Assembly (NCBI RefSeq): GCF_900106535.1
Contig: NZ_FNOH01000010.1
Coordinates: 1-64,000, forward strand
Length of the DNA: 64,000 bases
Origin: Myxococcus xanthus
GTDB lineage: Bacteria; Myxococcota; Myxococcia; Myxococcales; Myxococcaceae
Direction: 5' to 3'
The notes under the pieces are model-generated. The model did not search any database. It was given only the letters and a program-made list of their open reading frames with translations, and was not told the origin of the DNA. Both the position numbers and the translations under genes were made by a program. Shown here one piece after another: positions 8,658 to 16,566 of this stretch. Every line of letters starts with the position of its first letter. The stretch's first letter is position 1.

Positions 8658-9179
8658 GTGGCAACTCCGATCAATCCGAACGATCTGGACCTCACCGACC
8701 GCGTGGTGAATATCAACCGCGTGGCAAAGGTCGTGAAGGGCGGCCGCCGTTTCTCGTTCGCCGCCCTGGTGGTGGTGGGGGACGGCGCCGGACACGTGGG
8801 CGTCGGCCTGGGTAAGGCCAACGAAGTCCCCGAGGCCATCCGCAAGGGTGGTGAGAACGCGAAGAAGAACCTGTTCCGCGTCCCGCTCGTGGGTCACACC
8901 ATTCCGCACGAGGTGCTCGGGCACTTCGGCGCTGGCTGGGTGCTGTTGAAGCCGGCCACCCAGGGTACGGGCGTCATCGCCGGCGGCGCGGTTCGCGCGG
9001 TGCTGGAGGCGGCGGGCATCCGGAACATCCTGACCAAGAGCCAGGGGTCGCGGAACCCGCACAACGTGCTGAAGGCCACTGTCGCTGGCCTGAAGCTGCT
9101 GCGCAGCGCGGAGCAGGTTTCGCGTCTCCGTGGCAAGGACGTCGAGCCGGCGAAGCTCGCCGGGGAGCAGAGGGGCTAG
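8658..9179 (+). CDS. rpsE: 30S ribosomal protein S5 (GTG start)
   Basis: S5 (173 aa) guards decoding fidelity and the mRNA entry tunnel. A dsRBD-like N-terminal domain ([18 protein letters not shown]) is followed by [13 protein letters not shown] and [20 protein letters not shown]. The start is GTG 8658, with GAAAGGAA upstream and the conserved N terminus beginning there. Only 3 nt separate it from rpmD. Confidence 0.97.
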   Translation: MATPINPNDLDLTDRVVNINRVAKVVKGGRRFSFAALVVVGDGAGHVGVGLGKANEVPEAIRKGGENAKKNLFRVPLVGHTIPHEVLGHFGAGWVLLKPATQGTGVIAGGAVRAVLEAAGIRNILTKSQGSRNPHNVLKATVAGLKLLRSAEQVSRLRGKDVEPAKLAGEQRG

Positions 9180-9182
9180 CCC

Positions 9183-9452
9183 ATGGCGCTCAAGGTGAAG
9201 CTGGTGAAGAGCTTTGCGGGTGCGTCCAGCGACATGCTGGACACCATCCGTGGGCTGGGCCTGAAGAAGTTCGGTGACGAGCGGCTCCTCAAGGACACGC
9301 CTGCGGTTCGCGGGATGGCGTTCAAGGTGAAGCACCTGGTCACCCTGGAAACCGTTTCCGGCGACGCGCCGGCGCCCAAGCGCCGCAAGCCCGCCAAGAT
9401 TGCCCTGCGGGAGCGGGCGATCGCGTATCAGGCCAAGCAGAACAAGGCCTGA
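9183..9452 (+). CDS. rpmD: 50S ribosomal protein L30, C-terminally extended
   Basis: L30 is normally about 60 aa; this one has 89. The core (residues 1-60) is standard: LKVKLVKSFAGAS, TIRGLGLKKFGDERLLKDTPAVRGM and VKHLVTLE. The last about 28 residues are basic, Ala/Lys/Arg-rich and probably disordered, and probably reach into rRNA. The tight junction with rpsE suggests translational coupling. Confidence 0.94.
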   Translation: MALKVKLVKSFAGASSDMLDTIRGLGLKKFGDERLLKDTPAVRGMAFKVKHLVTLETVSGDAPAPKRRKPAKIALRERAIAYQAKQNKA

Positions 9453-9472
9453 GTCACGAGAGGATCGAGACG

Positions 9473-10000
9473 ATGAGCACTCTGAACAAACTGCAGCGTC
9501 CGGCGCGCTCGTGGCACCGCAAGAAGCGCGTAGGCCGCGGCCAGGGTAGTGGTCTTGGCAAGACGGCCGGCCGTGGTGGCAAGGGCCAGAAGGCCCGCAC
9601 CGGCAACATGCGGTTCGAAGGCTTCGAGGGCGGCCAGAGCCCCCTGCAGCGGCGCCTGCCGAAGTTTGGCTTCACGCCGCCGAACCGGACGGTCTACGCG
9701 GTCGTCAACCTGTCGGACCTCGAGCAGCACTTCGATGCCGGCGCCACGGCGGACGTGGAGACGTTGCGCAAGGTGGGCCTGGTCAAGGGCCGCTACCACG
9801 GCGTGAAGCTGCTGGCCCGCGGCGAGCTGACCAAGAAGGTCACCGTGGTCGTGCACAAGGCGTCTGAGGCGGCGAAGGCGGCCATCCAGAAGGCGGGCGG
9901 CGCGGTGGAAGAGATTCCGCTGGTGGCCCACAAGCCGGAGTCCGCGGCCAAGGCGCACGCTGGCAAGGGCGTCAAGGCTCCTCGGCAGCCCAAGGCCTGA
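9473..10000 (+). CDS. rplO: 50S ribosomal protein L15
   Basis: L15 (175 aa) is a late assembly protein with a long glycine/basic N-terminal arm. KKRVGRGQGSGLGKTAGRGGKGQ, LQRRLPKFGF and VHKASEAAKAAIQKAGG are characteristic. The C-terminal 20 residues are a Lys/Ala/Pro-rich extension. A double hairpin with T-run follows, separating it from secY. Confidence 0.97.
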   Translation: MSTLNKLQRPARSWHRKKRVGRGQGSGLGKTAGRGGKGQKARTGNMRFEGFEGGQSPLQRRLPKFGFTPPNRTVYAVVNLSDLEQHFDAGATADVETLRKVGLVKGRYHGVKLLARGELTKKVTVVVHKASEAAKAAIQKAGGAVEEIPLVAHKPESAAKAHAGKGVKAPRQPKA

Positions 10001-10009
10001 GCGTGCCTG

Positions 10010-10037
10010 GCGCGCATCACTTGCTGGTGGTGCGCGC
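10010..10037 (+). repeat. First hairpin of the rplO-secY gap
   Basis: GCGCGCATCAC (10010-10020) pairs with GTGGTGCGCGC (10027-10037), 11 bp with one T-G pair and a 6-nt loop. It is followed by AGTTTCGCTTGTG. It lies just upstream of a better terminator and may reinforce it. Confidence 0.5.
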
Positions 10038-10060
10038 AGTTTCGCTTGTGTAGGCTTCTG

Positions 10061-10095
10061 CGCCCCTTTCCCACTCGTGGAACAGGGGCGTTTTG
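10061..10095 (+). terminator. Intrinsic terminator between rplO and secY
   Basis: CGCCCCT (10061-10067) pairs with AGGGGCG (10084-10090). The stem is extended inside by TTCC-CAC with GTGGAA and followed directly by TTTT (10091-10094). This is a near-ideal rho-independent terminator on the plus strand. It lies 40 bp before the chosen secY start, in the middle of what is usually one spc operon. Confidence 0.7.
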
Positions 10096-10134
10096 TCGTC
10101 CTGGCAGAACCCTCTCGAAGAGGATGGCTACCCC

Positions 10135-11481
10135 GTGGCTCTGAACGCCTTCGCCAACGTCTTCCGTATCGCTGAGCTGCGCAGTCGGCTCGCGTATACG
10201 CTCGCGCTGCTCGCCGTCTATCGCATCGGCATCTTCATCAACACGCCAGGCGTGGACCGTTCGGCGATGAACGCGTTCATGGACGCCCAGAAGCAGTCGG
10301 GCGGCCTCGTCTCGCTGTTCAACCTCTTCTCCGGCGGCGCGCTGGAGCAGATGTCCATCTTCGGATTGGGCATCATGCCGTACGTCAGCGCCTCCATCAT
10401 CATGCAGCTGCTCGCCGTGGTCGTACCCAGCCTGGAGCGGCTGCAGAAGGAAGGCGCCGGCGGCCGGCAGAAGATCAACCAGTACACCCGCTACGGCACG
10501 ATCGCGCTCTCCGTCGTGCAGGGCATCGGCATCTCGCGGTGGCTGGCGTCGCTGGGCCGCTCCGACGGTGGCCAGAGCGGCTTCAACCAGGTGGTCGTCC
10601 CCGATGACAGCGTCTGGTTCACCTTCATGACGGTGGTCAGCCTCACGGCCGGAACGGCCTTCATCATGTGGCTGGGTGAGCGCATCACCGAGCGTGGCAT
10701 CGGCAACGGCATCTCGCTCATCATCTTCGCCGGTATCGTGGCGGGCCTGCTCCCGGGCGCGAAGCAGTTGCTGGACCTGACCCGTCAGGACGTCATCTCG
10801 ATGGCCGAGGTGCTCGCGCTGGTCGTCTTCATGCTCATCATCATCGCCGCGGTCGTCTACGTGGAGCGAGGCATGCGGCGCATCCCCATCCAGTACGCCA
10901 AGCGGATGGCGGGACGGCGGATGTTCGCCGGCCAGGCGACGTACTTCCCGATGAAGGTGAACACCTCGGGCGTGATTCCTCCCATCTTCGCGGGCGCCGT
11001 GCTGTCCTTCCCGGCCACGCTGGGAACCTGGTTCCCGTTCCTGCAGGGATTCCAGCGCGCCATCGAAGGCAACCTGTGGATCTACAACGGGCTGTTCGTC
11101 GTGATGGTCATCTTCTTCGCCTACTTCTATACGGCGCTGACGTTCCGGCCGGACGACGTGGCGGACAACATCAAGAAGCAGGGTGGCTACATCCCGGGCA
11201 TCCGTCCGGGCCGTCAGACGGCGGAGTTCATCGAGCGCGTGCTCAACCGGCTCACGTTCGGTGGTGCCATCTACCTGTCGATTGTCTGCGTGATTCCGTC
11301 GGTCATCAGTGGCTTGCTGGGGGTGCGGTTCACCTTCGGCGGCACGGCGCTGCTGATCGTCGTGGGCGTAGCGCTGGATACGGTGCAGCAGATTGAGGGC
11401 CACCTCATCAGTCGTAACTACGAGGGCTTCGCCGGCCCTCGCGGCCCGCGCATCCGGGGCCGGGTGCGCGTGGCGGCCTGA
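10135..11481 (+). CDS. secY: Protein translocase subunit SecY
   Basis: SecY (448 aa) is the ten-helix channel of the Sec translocon. Visible are TM1 (AYTLALLAVYRIGIFI), the plug region, IMPYVSASIIMQLL, GERITERGIGNGISLIIF, and the C-terminal VALDTVQQIEGHLISRNYEGF. I choose GTG 10135 (MALNAFANVFRIAELRSR) with GAGGA 11 nt upstream. A TTG at 10093 is in frame but sits inside the terminator T-run. Paired with adk, as in many bacteria, though a terminator-like hairpin intervenes. Confidence 0.95.
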   Translation: MALNAFANVFRIAELRSRLAYTLALLAVYRIGIFINTPGVDRSAMNAFMDAQKQSGGLVSLFNLFSGGALEQMSIFGLGIMPYVSASIIMQLLAVVVPSLERLQKEGAGGRQKINQYTRYGTIALSVVQGIGISRWLASLGRSDGGQSGFNQVVVPDDSVWFTFMTVVSLTAGTAFIMWLGERITERGIGNGISLIIFAGIVAGLLPGAKQLLDLTRQDVISMAEVLALVVFMLIIIAAVVYVERGMRRIPIQYAKRMAGRRMFAGQATYFPMKVNTSGVIPPIFAGAVLSFPATLGTWFPFLQGFQRAIEGNLWIYNGLFVVMVIFFAYFYTALTFRPDDVADNIKKQGGYIPGIRPGRQTAEFIERVLNRLTFGGAIYLSIVCVIPSVISGLLGVRFTFGGTALLIVVGVALDTVQQIEGHLISRNYEGFAGPRGPRIRGRVRVAA

Positions 11482-11501
11482 GCCTCCGCGCGGGCGTTCC
11501 G

Positions 11502-11540
11502 GGCGCCTCTCCCCGTCGCGGGGAGGGGCGCCTCGTCGTT
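11502..11540 (+). terminator. Terminator-like hairpin between secY and adk
   Basis: GGCGCCTCTCCCC (11502-11514) pairs with GGGGAGGGGCGCC (11520-11532), 13 bp with one T-G pair and a GTCGC loop. The following TCGTCGTT is moderately T-rich. It may reduce transcription into adk. Confidence 0.55.
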
Positions 11541-11644
11541 CCCAGGCTAGGTGTTGTTCAAGGATATTCGCTGGTGCACACGGAGCGCGCTCGGGGGTTT
11601 GAGTCCTACGACTTCCGTGCCTTCCTTCGGAGCAAAGAGGACAC

Positions 11645-12292
11645 ATGAACCTGATCCTGTTGGGGCCGCCGAACGCGGGGAAGGGCACGCAGGCGAAGCG
11701 ACTGTTCGCCGACTTCCAGATCCCCCAGATCTCCACCGGAGACATCCTCCGCAAGGCAGTCGCGGAGGGCACGGAGCTGGGCAGGGTGGCCGGCCCGCTG
11801 ATGGCCGCCGGGCAGTACGTCCCGGACGACGTCGTGATTGGCATCGTCGAGGAGCGCCTCAAGGAGGCGGACGTGGCCAAGGGCTTCGTCCTGGACGGCT
11901 TTCCGCGCACGCCGGGCCAGGCGGACGCGTTGGACAAGATGCTGGGGCGCCTGGGCAAGCAGCTGAGCGCCGTCATCTCGCTCGAGGTGCCGCACGCGAA
12001 GCTGGTGGAGCGCGGCTCCGGCCGGCGGGTCTGCCCGGTGGACGGCAGCGTCTACCACGTCTACCAGAGCCCGCCGAAGCGGGCGGGGTACTGTGACAAG
12101 TGCAATACCGGGCTTGTCCAGCGCCCGGATGATATGCCCGAGGTCATCGAGAAGCGCCTTCAGAAGTACGACTCGGAGACGGCGCCGCTGAAGGCCTTCT
12201 ATGAGAAGAAGGGTCTGCTCAAGAGCGTGGACGGCGTGGGCACGCCCGAGGGCATCTACGAGGAGATCAAGGCCGCTGCGGGCAAGGCCTGA
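11645..12292 (+). CDS. adk: Adenylate kinase, long LID form with Cys/Asp metal-type site
   Basis: Adenylate kinase (215 aa) converts ATP + AMP to 2 ADP. The P-loop is GPPNAGKGTQ (residues 7-16), followed by STGDILRKAV (AMP site) and GFVLDGFPRT. The LID domain carries CPVDG and CDKC: a Cys-x2-Asp ... Cys-x2-Cys arrangement, a permutation of the usual three-Cys-plus-Asp or four-Cys zinc site. It follows secY; the usual map gene is absent from its 3' side. Confidence 0.96.
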   Translation: MNLILLGPPNAGKGTQAKRLFADFQIPQISTGDILRKAVAEGTELGRVAGPLMAAGQYVPDDVVIGIVEERLKEADVAKGFVLDGFPRTPGQADALDKMLGRLGKQLSAVISLEVPHAKLVERGSGRRVCPVDGSVYHVYQSPPKRAGYCDKCNTGLVQRPDDMPEVIEKRLQKYDSETAPLKAFYEKKGLLKSVDGVGTPEGIYEEIKAAAGKA

Positions 12293-12649
12293 TCCATCTG
12301 GCGGGTGGGGTGCCGGCCTGGCTGGTACCTCCTCGCCGGTTCGTCGCTTCAGCAACGGAGCTTGCTTCGTGTGGACAGGGGGAGCTCTGGCCTGGGGGGA
12401 TCTGGACTCCCGTAGGGGATGGGCGCATTTTCACCGCGCCGGGAGAGCACTCGCTCCAGGTGTGGACCTTGACGGGGGGCTCACAGATTGAGTTGATTTT
12501 TCCATGACTGCGGGTGAAGTAGCCCGCTGTTATGTGGGGTTAGTAGGAAACCAAGTTTTGCAGTCGCGCGACGCTTGCCACTTGCGGACCAAAGTGCTAT
12601 CCCGCCGCGCTTCCAAGAGGTTCGTGGTCCGGGGAAGAGAGTCTGACGC
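12293..12649 (+). other. 357-bp noncoding gap between adk and infA
   Basis: No ORF here resembles a protein and no strong terminator is visible. The right part is AT-richer than its surroundings and could hold an infA promoter. A TTGCCA (12575-12580) and TGCTAT (12595-12600) pair is only 14 bp apart, too short to be convincing. This gap occupies the place of map in many bacteria. Confidence 0.5.
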
Positions 12650-12868
12650 TTGCCGAAGGATGATTCCATCGAAGTCGAGGGGACCGTGATGGAGCCCCTC
12701 CCGAACGCGATGTTCCGCGTGGTGCTGGACAACGGCCACAAGGTGCTCGCGCACATCTCGGGCAAGATGAGGATGCACTTCATCCGCATCCTCCCGGGTG
12801 ACAAGGTGAAGGTCGAACTGTCTCCGTACGACCTGACGCGCGGGCGGATCACGTACCGGGCGAAGTAG
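12650..12868 (+). CDS. infA: Translation initiation factor IF-1 (TTG start)
   Basis: IF-1 (72 aa) is an OB-fold factor that occupies the 30S A site during initiation. [40 protein letters not shown] and [12 protein letters not shown] cover the whole family. The start is TTG 12650 (the expected MPKDD), with GGGGAAGAG about 10 nt upstream. The rpmJ-rpsM order that follows is standard. Confidence 0.96.
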   Translation: MPKDDSIEVEGTVMEPLPNAMFRVVLDNGHKVLAHISGKMRMHFIRILPGDKVKVELSPYDLTRGRITYRAK

Positions 12869-12941
12869 TAGGGTGTACCCGCCTGGGAATGGCGGGCCGC
12901 CCGTTGGGCTTTTCTTTAGCTGAGGAAGGAAGTTCGCTCCA

Positions 12942-13058
12942 ATGAAGGTACGGGCGTCCGTCAAGAAGATCTGCGACAAGTGCAAGATTGTTCGCCGTAA
13001 GGGAATCGTGCGCATCATTTGCGCCTCCAACCCCCGGCACAAGCAGCGCCAGGGCTAA
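12942..13058 (+). CDS. rpmJ: 50S ribosomal protein L36, zinc-binding form
   Basis: L36 (38 aa), the smallest 50S protein. Translation from ATG 12942 gives [20 protein letters not shown] and ends at TAA 13056-13058. The zinc ligands are CDKC (C11, C14), then C27 and H32. GAGGAAGGA lies upstream with normal spacing for the family. Position between infA and rpsM is canonical. Confidence 0.97.
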   Translation: MKVRASVKKICDKCKIVRRKGIVRIICASNPRHKQRQG

Positions 13059-13112
13059 CGGCCAAGCGGCCGTTGGCTTCAGACCAACTCCACTTAAGAA
13101 GGAAGACCGAAG

Positions 13113-13496
13113 ATGGCTCGTATCGCCGGCATCGATCTGCCGCCCAACAAGCGCGCGGTGATCTCGCTCCAGTACATCTACGGGATCGGCAACAAGTCCG
13201 CGCAAGACATCATTGCTGCGGCGGGCATCGATCCCACGACCCGGACCAAGGACCTCACCGAGGAGCAGGCCCGCAAGATCCGCGAGATCATCGAGGCCAG
13301 CTACAAGGTGGAGGGCGACCTCCGGCGCGAAGTCACCATGAACATCAAGCGGCTGATGGACCTGGGTTGCTACCGGGGTCTTCGTCACCGCAAGGGCCTG
13401 CCGGTTCGTGGCCAGCGGACCCACACCAACGCGCGTACCCGCAAGGGTCCGAAGCGGGGCATCGTCCGGGCGAAGCCGGCAGCTCCGGCCCGGTAA
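13113..13496 (+). CDS. rpsM: 30S ribosomal protein S13
   Basis: S13 (127 aa) contacts the P-site tRNA and bridges to the 50[40 protein letters not shown] and the C-terminal [20 protein letters not shown] are signatures. Start follows AAGGAAG. It opens the alpha-operon segment rpsM-rpsK-rpsD-rpoA-rplQ. Confidence 0.98.
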   Translation: MARIAGIDLPPNKRAVISLQYIYGIGNKSAQDIIAAAGIDPTTRTKDLTEEQARKIREIIEASYKVEGDLRREVTMNIKRLMDLGCYRGLRHRKGLPVRGQRTHTNARTRKGPKRGIVRAKPAAPAR

Positions 13497-13557
13497 ACGC
13501 AGCGCTGGCCCGTAAGGTGCCGGCGTCGATCACCTCCTCCCAGGAGCAGCAATTCAC

Positions 13558-13998
13558 ATGGCTGACGAGATCAATACTTCGGCTGCGGCGTCCACGGGCG
13601 CCGAGGGCGAGGCCCCTGCCGCGAAGAAGTCGAAGCGCAAGGGCAAGAAGAACATCCTCAACGGCGTGGTCCACATCCAGTCCACGTTCAACAACACCAT
13701 CATCACGATCACGGACGTGTCCGGGAACGTGATCTCCTGGTCGTCCGCCGGGGCGCGTGGCTTCAAGGGAAGCCGCAAGTCCACCCCGTTCGCGGCGCAG
13801 GTGGCCGCTGGCGACGCCGCGGCGAAGGCGATGGAGCACGGCCTGAAGAACGTGTCCGTGTTCGTGAAGGGCCCAGGCGCGGGCCGCGAGTCGGCGCTGC
13901 GCGCGCTGGCCGCCGCCGGTCTGAAGATCAACCTCATCCGCGACGTGACGCCCATCCCGCACAACGGATGCCGTCAGCCCAAGCGTCGCCGCGTCTAA
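13558..13998 (+). CDS. rpsK: 30S ribosomal protein S11, N-terminally extended
   Basis: S11 (146 aa) lies on the platform near the E site. The core is normal: [38 protein letters not shown] and [20 protein letters not shown]. Bacterial S11 is usually about 129 aa; here an Ala/Glu/Lys-rich tail of about 20 residues precedes the core. ATG 13558 follows AGGAGCAG. Confidence 0.97.
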
Positions 13999-14011
13999 CC
14001 CCTTCGTCAGG

Positions 14012-14041
14012 GCTGCCCTTACACCCTGGTGTGGGGGCGGC
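14012..14041 (+). promoter_or_regulatory. Hairpin in the rpsK-rpsD leader
   Basis: The 14-nt arm GCTGCCCTTACACC (14012-14025) pairs with GGTGTGGGGGCGGC (14028-14041), with three G-T pairs and a tight loop. It ends about 26 nt before rpsD. S4 is the alpha-operon repressor in E. coli, so a feedback site is possible, but no homology to the known site is claimed. Confidence 0.4.
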
Positions 14042-14067
14042 TCCAGATCACCTCTAAGGACCTCTCA

Positions 14068-14694
14068 ATGGCTCGTTACACTGCCAGCGCCTGCCGTATC
14101 TGCCGGCGCGAAAACCTGAAGATGTACCTCAAGGGCGACCGTTGCTACACGGACAAGTGCGCCATTGAGCGCCGCCCCTATCCCCCGGGTCAGCACGGCC
14201 AGGGCCGCGTGAAGTTCTCCGGCTACGGCGTGCAGCTGCGCGAGAAGCAGAAGGTCAAGCGCATGTACGGCCTGCTAGAGAACCAGTTCCGCGGCTACTA
14301 CCACCGCGCGTCCGCCGCCAAGGGCAAGACGGGCGACAACCTCCTGCAGCAGCTGGAGCTTCGTCTGGACAACGTGGTGTTCCGCATGGGCTTCGCGGAC
14401 ACGCGCAACGAGGCGCGCCAGCTGGTGCGTCACGGTCACTTCCAGGTGAACGGCCGCAAGGTGAACATCCCCTCGTTCGCCGTGAAGCCGGGCACCGCGG
14501 TGGAGGTGGTGGAGAAGAGCCGCAAGGTGCTCCGCATCTCCGAGGCGCTGGAGACGGTGGACCGCCGTGGCATTCCGCAGTGGATCTCCCTGGACAAGAA
14601 GGCGTTCAAGGGCACGGTCACCACGGTTCCGAACCGTGAGGATCTGACGATGCCCATCTCCGAGCAGCTCATCGTCGAGCTCTACTCGAAGTAA
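14068..14694 (+). CDS. rpsD: 30S ribosomal protein S4, zinc-binding form
   Basis: S4 (208 aa) nucleates 30S assembly. The N-terminal zinc site is C9-x2-C12-x13-C26-x4-C31 (CRIC ... CYTDKC). The S4 RNA-binding domain follows ([23 protein letters not shown]), then the C-terminal [16 protein letters not shown] 14068 fits the family; upstream in-frame codons do not. A terminator-like hairpin separates it from rpoA. Confidence 0.97.
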   Translation: MARYTASACRICRRENLKMYLKGDRCYTDKCAIERRPYPPGQHGQGRVKFSGYGVQLREKQKVKRMYGLLENQFRGYYHRASAAKGKTGDNLLQQLELRLDNVVFRMGFADTRNEARQLVRHGHFQVNGRKVNIPSFAVKPGTAVEVVEKSRKVLRISEALETVDRRGIPQWISLDKKAFKGTVTTVPNREDLTMPISEQLIVELYSK

Positions 14695-14714
14695 GCACGC
14701 TGGATGTCGCAGTG

Positions 14715-14751
14715 GACGCCCTGGCCGACGAGGCCGGGGCGTCTTGCTTTC
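14715..14751 (+). terminator. Terminator/attenuator-like hairpin between rpsD and rpoA
   Basis: GACGCCC-T-GGCC (14715-14726) pairs with GGCC-G-GGGCGTC (14732-14743), 12 bp counting one T-G pair, followed by TTGCTTTC. The T-rich tail can itself pair (TGCTT-TC-AAGCA), an arrangement that could weaken or switch termination. A role in setting the rpoA level is inferred. Confidence 0.5.
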
Positions 14752-14837
14752 AAGCAGTCGCAGTCCCCGCGTGCGCATCCTCCCGCCAGGCCGGTGGGTA
14801 AGTCGGTGGTGCGGCACGAACCGAGGAGCGGTACACC

Positions 14838-15860
14838 ATGGCTGATACGTTCGTTGCGAAGAACTGGCGTGACCTGATCAAGCCCCGTCGCATGGAGGTG
14901 GATCAGGACAGCGCCACCCCCACTTACGGTAAGTTCGTCGCGGAGCCGCTCGAGCGCGGTTTCGGTACGACGCTGGGCAACTCGCTCCGCCGGGTGCTGC
15001 TGTCGTCGCTGCAGGGCGCCGCCATCACCACCGTCAAGATTGAAGGCGTGGACCATGAGTTCACGACCATCCCCGAGGTGTCCGAGGACGTCACGGACGT
15101 CGTGCTGAACCTGAAGGAAGTCCTCCTTCGGATGCACACGAACGAGACGAAGACGCTCCGCATCGAGGCGGAGGGCCCCAAGGAGGTCAAGGCCGGTGAC
15201 ATCATCACCGACCCGGACACCGAGATCCTCAACCCGGGCCACCACATCTGCACCATCTCCGAGGGCGGCAAGCTCCGCATGGAGCTGACCTGCCGCCGCG
15301 GCCGTGGTTACACGCCGGCCAACGTGAACAAGGTCGCCGGTTCGCCCATCGGCACCATCCCCATCGACTCGCTGTTCTCGCCCATCCGCAAGGTGAACTA
15401 CCAGGTCACCAACGCGCGCGTCGGTCAGGTCACGGACTTCGACAAGCTGTCGCTCGAGGTCTGGACGGACGGCTCCGTGTCTCCACAGGACGCGGTGGCG
15501 TACGCGGCGAAGATCATCAAGGAGCAGCTCACCGTCTTCGTGAACTTCGACGAGACGGAGGAGCCCGTCGTCGCCGAGGCGCCGAAGGAAGAGGCGAAGC
15601 TGAACGAGAACCTGTTCCGCTCGGTGGATGAGCTCGAGCTGTCGGTCCGCTCGGCGAACTGCCTGCAGCAGGCGAACATCAAGTCCATTGGCGACCTCGT
15701 GCAGCGCACCGAGGCCGAGATGCTCAAGACGAAGAACTTCGGCCGCAAGTCTCTGAAGGAGATCAAGGAGATCCTCGCGGAGATGGGCTTGTCGCTGGGC
15801 ATGAAGCTGGAGAACTGGCCGCCGAAGCAGGCGCCGGCTCCCGCGCAGCCGAAGGCGTAG
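14838..15860 (+). CDS. rpoA: DNA-directed RNA polymerase alpha subunit
   Basis: Alpha (340 aa) dimerises to nucleate RNA polymerase assembly, and its CTD binds UP elements and activators. N-terminal domain: [22 protein letters not shown] and the [10 protein letters not shown] region. After a linker, the CTD carries [20 protein letters not shown] and [19 protein letters not shown] Pro/Ala tail ends the protein. Conventional alpha-operon position. The 183-bp gap to rplQ contains hairpins. Confidence 0.98.
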   Translation: MADTFVAKNWRDLIKPRRMEVDQDSATPTYGKFVAEPLERGFGTTLGNSLRRVLLSSLQGAAITTVKIEGVDHEFTTIPEVSEDVTDVVLNLKEVLLRMHTNETKTLRIEAEGPKEVKAGDIITDPDTEILNPGHHICTISEGGKLRMELTCRRGRGYTPANVNKVAGSPIGTIPIDSLFSPIRKVNYQVTNARVGQVTDFDKLSLEVWTDGSVSPQDAVAYAAKIIKEQLTVFVNFDETEEPVVAEAPKEEAKLNENLFRSVDELELSVRSANCLQQANIKSIGDLVQRTEAEMLKTKNFGRKSLKEIKEILAEMGLSLGMKLENWPPKQAPAPAQPKA

Positions 15861-16012
15861 TAGGGTTCACGCAGGGCCTCCCCACGTGGCCGCGGTACGG
15901 CGGTCAGCGGCGCGAGGGGAGGGGGCTGGGACGTCTTCCGGTCCGAATGACAGTGGCGGGCCTCGTGCCGGGTCCGCCCATCCCACCCGGTACCTGATAC
16001 GGCCGGAGTGGT

Positions 16013-16032
16013 GGAGTCCTCACCAGGACTCC
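16013..16032 (+). repeat. Hairpin overlapping the rplQ ribosome-binding region
   Basis: GGAGTCC (16013-16019) and GGACTCC (16026-16032) form a perfect 7-bp stem with a 6-nt loop, immediately followed by GGAGC and the rplQ ATG. Stable folding would place the stem against the initiating ribosome. Confidence 0.45.
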
Positions 16033-16043
16033 GGAGCACGACG

Positions 16044-16463
16044 ATGCGCCATAAGGTCGGACAGAGGAAGCTTCACCGCAGCACGAGCCACCGGCTCGCG
16101 ATGCTCAACAACATGGTGACCTCGCTGCTGGAGCACCAGGCCATCCGCACCACGCTTCCCAAGGCCAAGGAGGCCCGGAAGATCGCGGAGCGGATCATCA
16201 CCCTGGGCAAGCGTGGCGGCCTCGCCAACGTTCGCCTGGCGGCTCGTACGGTCAAGGACCGCGACGTGCTGCAGAAGGTGTTCGGCGAGTACAAGGACCG
16301 GTACGCCAGCCGTCCCGGTGGCTACACCCGCATCGTTCGGCTCGGCTTCCGCCGGGGCGACGCCGCGGAGATGGCCCTCCTGGAGCTCGTGGACCGGCCG
16401 GAGAAGGCCGCTCCCGTCGACACCGAGGCGGCTGCGCCTGCGGAAGAGACGAAGGCGGAGTAG
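16044..16463 (+). CDS. rplQ: 50S ribosomal protein L17
   Basis: L17 (139 aa). [20 protein letters not shown] and the [21 protein letters not shown] segment are invariant family features. The C-terminal about 20 residues are Ala/Glu-rich and variable. ATG 16044 follows GGAG. It closes the ribosomal block and is followed by a hairpin (16487-16504) and then a stronger terminator. Confidence 0.97.
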   Translation: MRHKVGQRKLHRSTSHRLAMLNNMVTSLLEHQAIRTTLPKAKEARKIAERIITLGKRGGLANVRLAARTVKDRDVLQKVFGEYKDRYASRPGGYTRIVRLGFRRGDAAEMALLELVDRPEKAAPVDTEAAAPAEETKAE

Positions 16464-16519
16464 TCCGGTACGGACTGCATACCTGGCCCCTTCGCGAGAA
16501 GGGGCTGGGAGCAACGCGA

Positions 16520-16556
16520 GGGCGCGCTTCCGAGAGGAAGGGCGCCCTTCGTGTTT
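16520..16556 (+). terminator. Terminator of the ribosomal block
   Basis: GGGCGCGCTTCC (16520-16531) and GGAAGGGCGCCC (16536-16547) form a 12-bp stem with one mismatch and a GAGA loop, then TTCGTGTTT. A preceding 8-bp hairpin (CCCCTTC-GCGA-GAAGGGG, 16487-16504) lacks a T-tail. The terminator separates rplQ from the convergent downstream gene. Confidence 0.7.
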
Positions 16557-16566
16557 CCACGGCGGA

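Noticed and set aside
10093-10134. TTG start for SecY
   Set aside because: It lies in the T-run of the terminator and adds residues absent from the SecY family; GTG 10135 matches the family N terminus.
12293-12649. Small ORFs in the adk-infA gap as a gene
   Set aside because: None has a good ribosome-binding site with protein-like composition, and none resembles Map.
14838-15860. Long minus-strand ORFs opposite ribosomal genes
   Set aside because: Such ORFs are common in GC-rich DNA because stop codons are rare in the opposite frames; no protein-like features.
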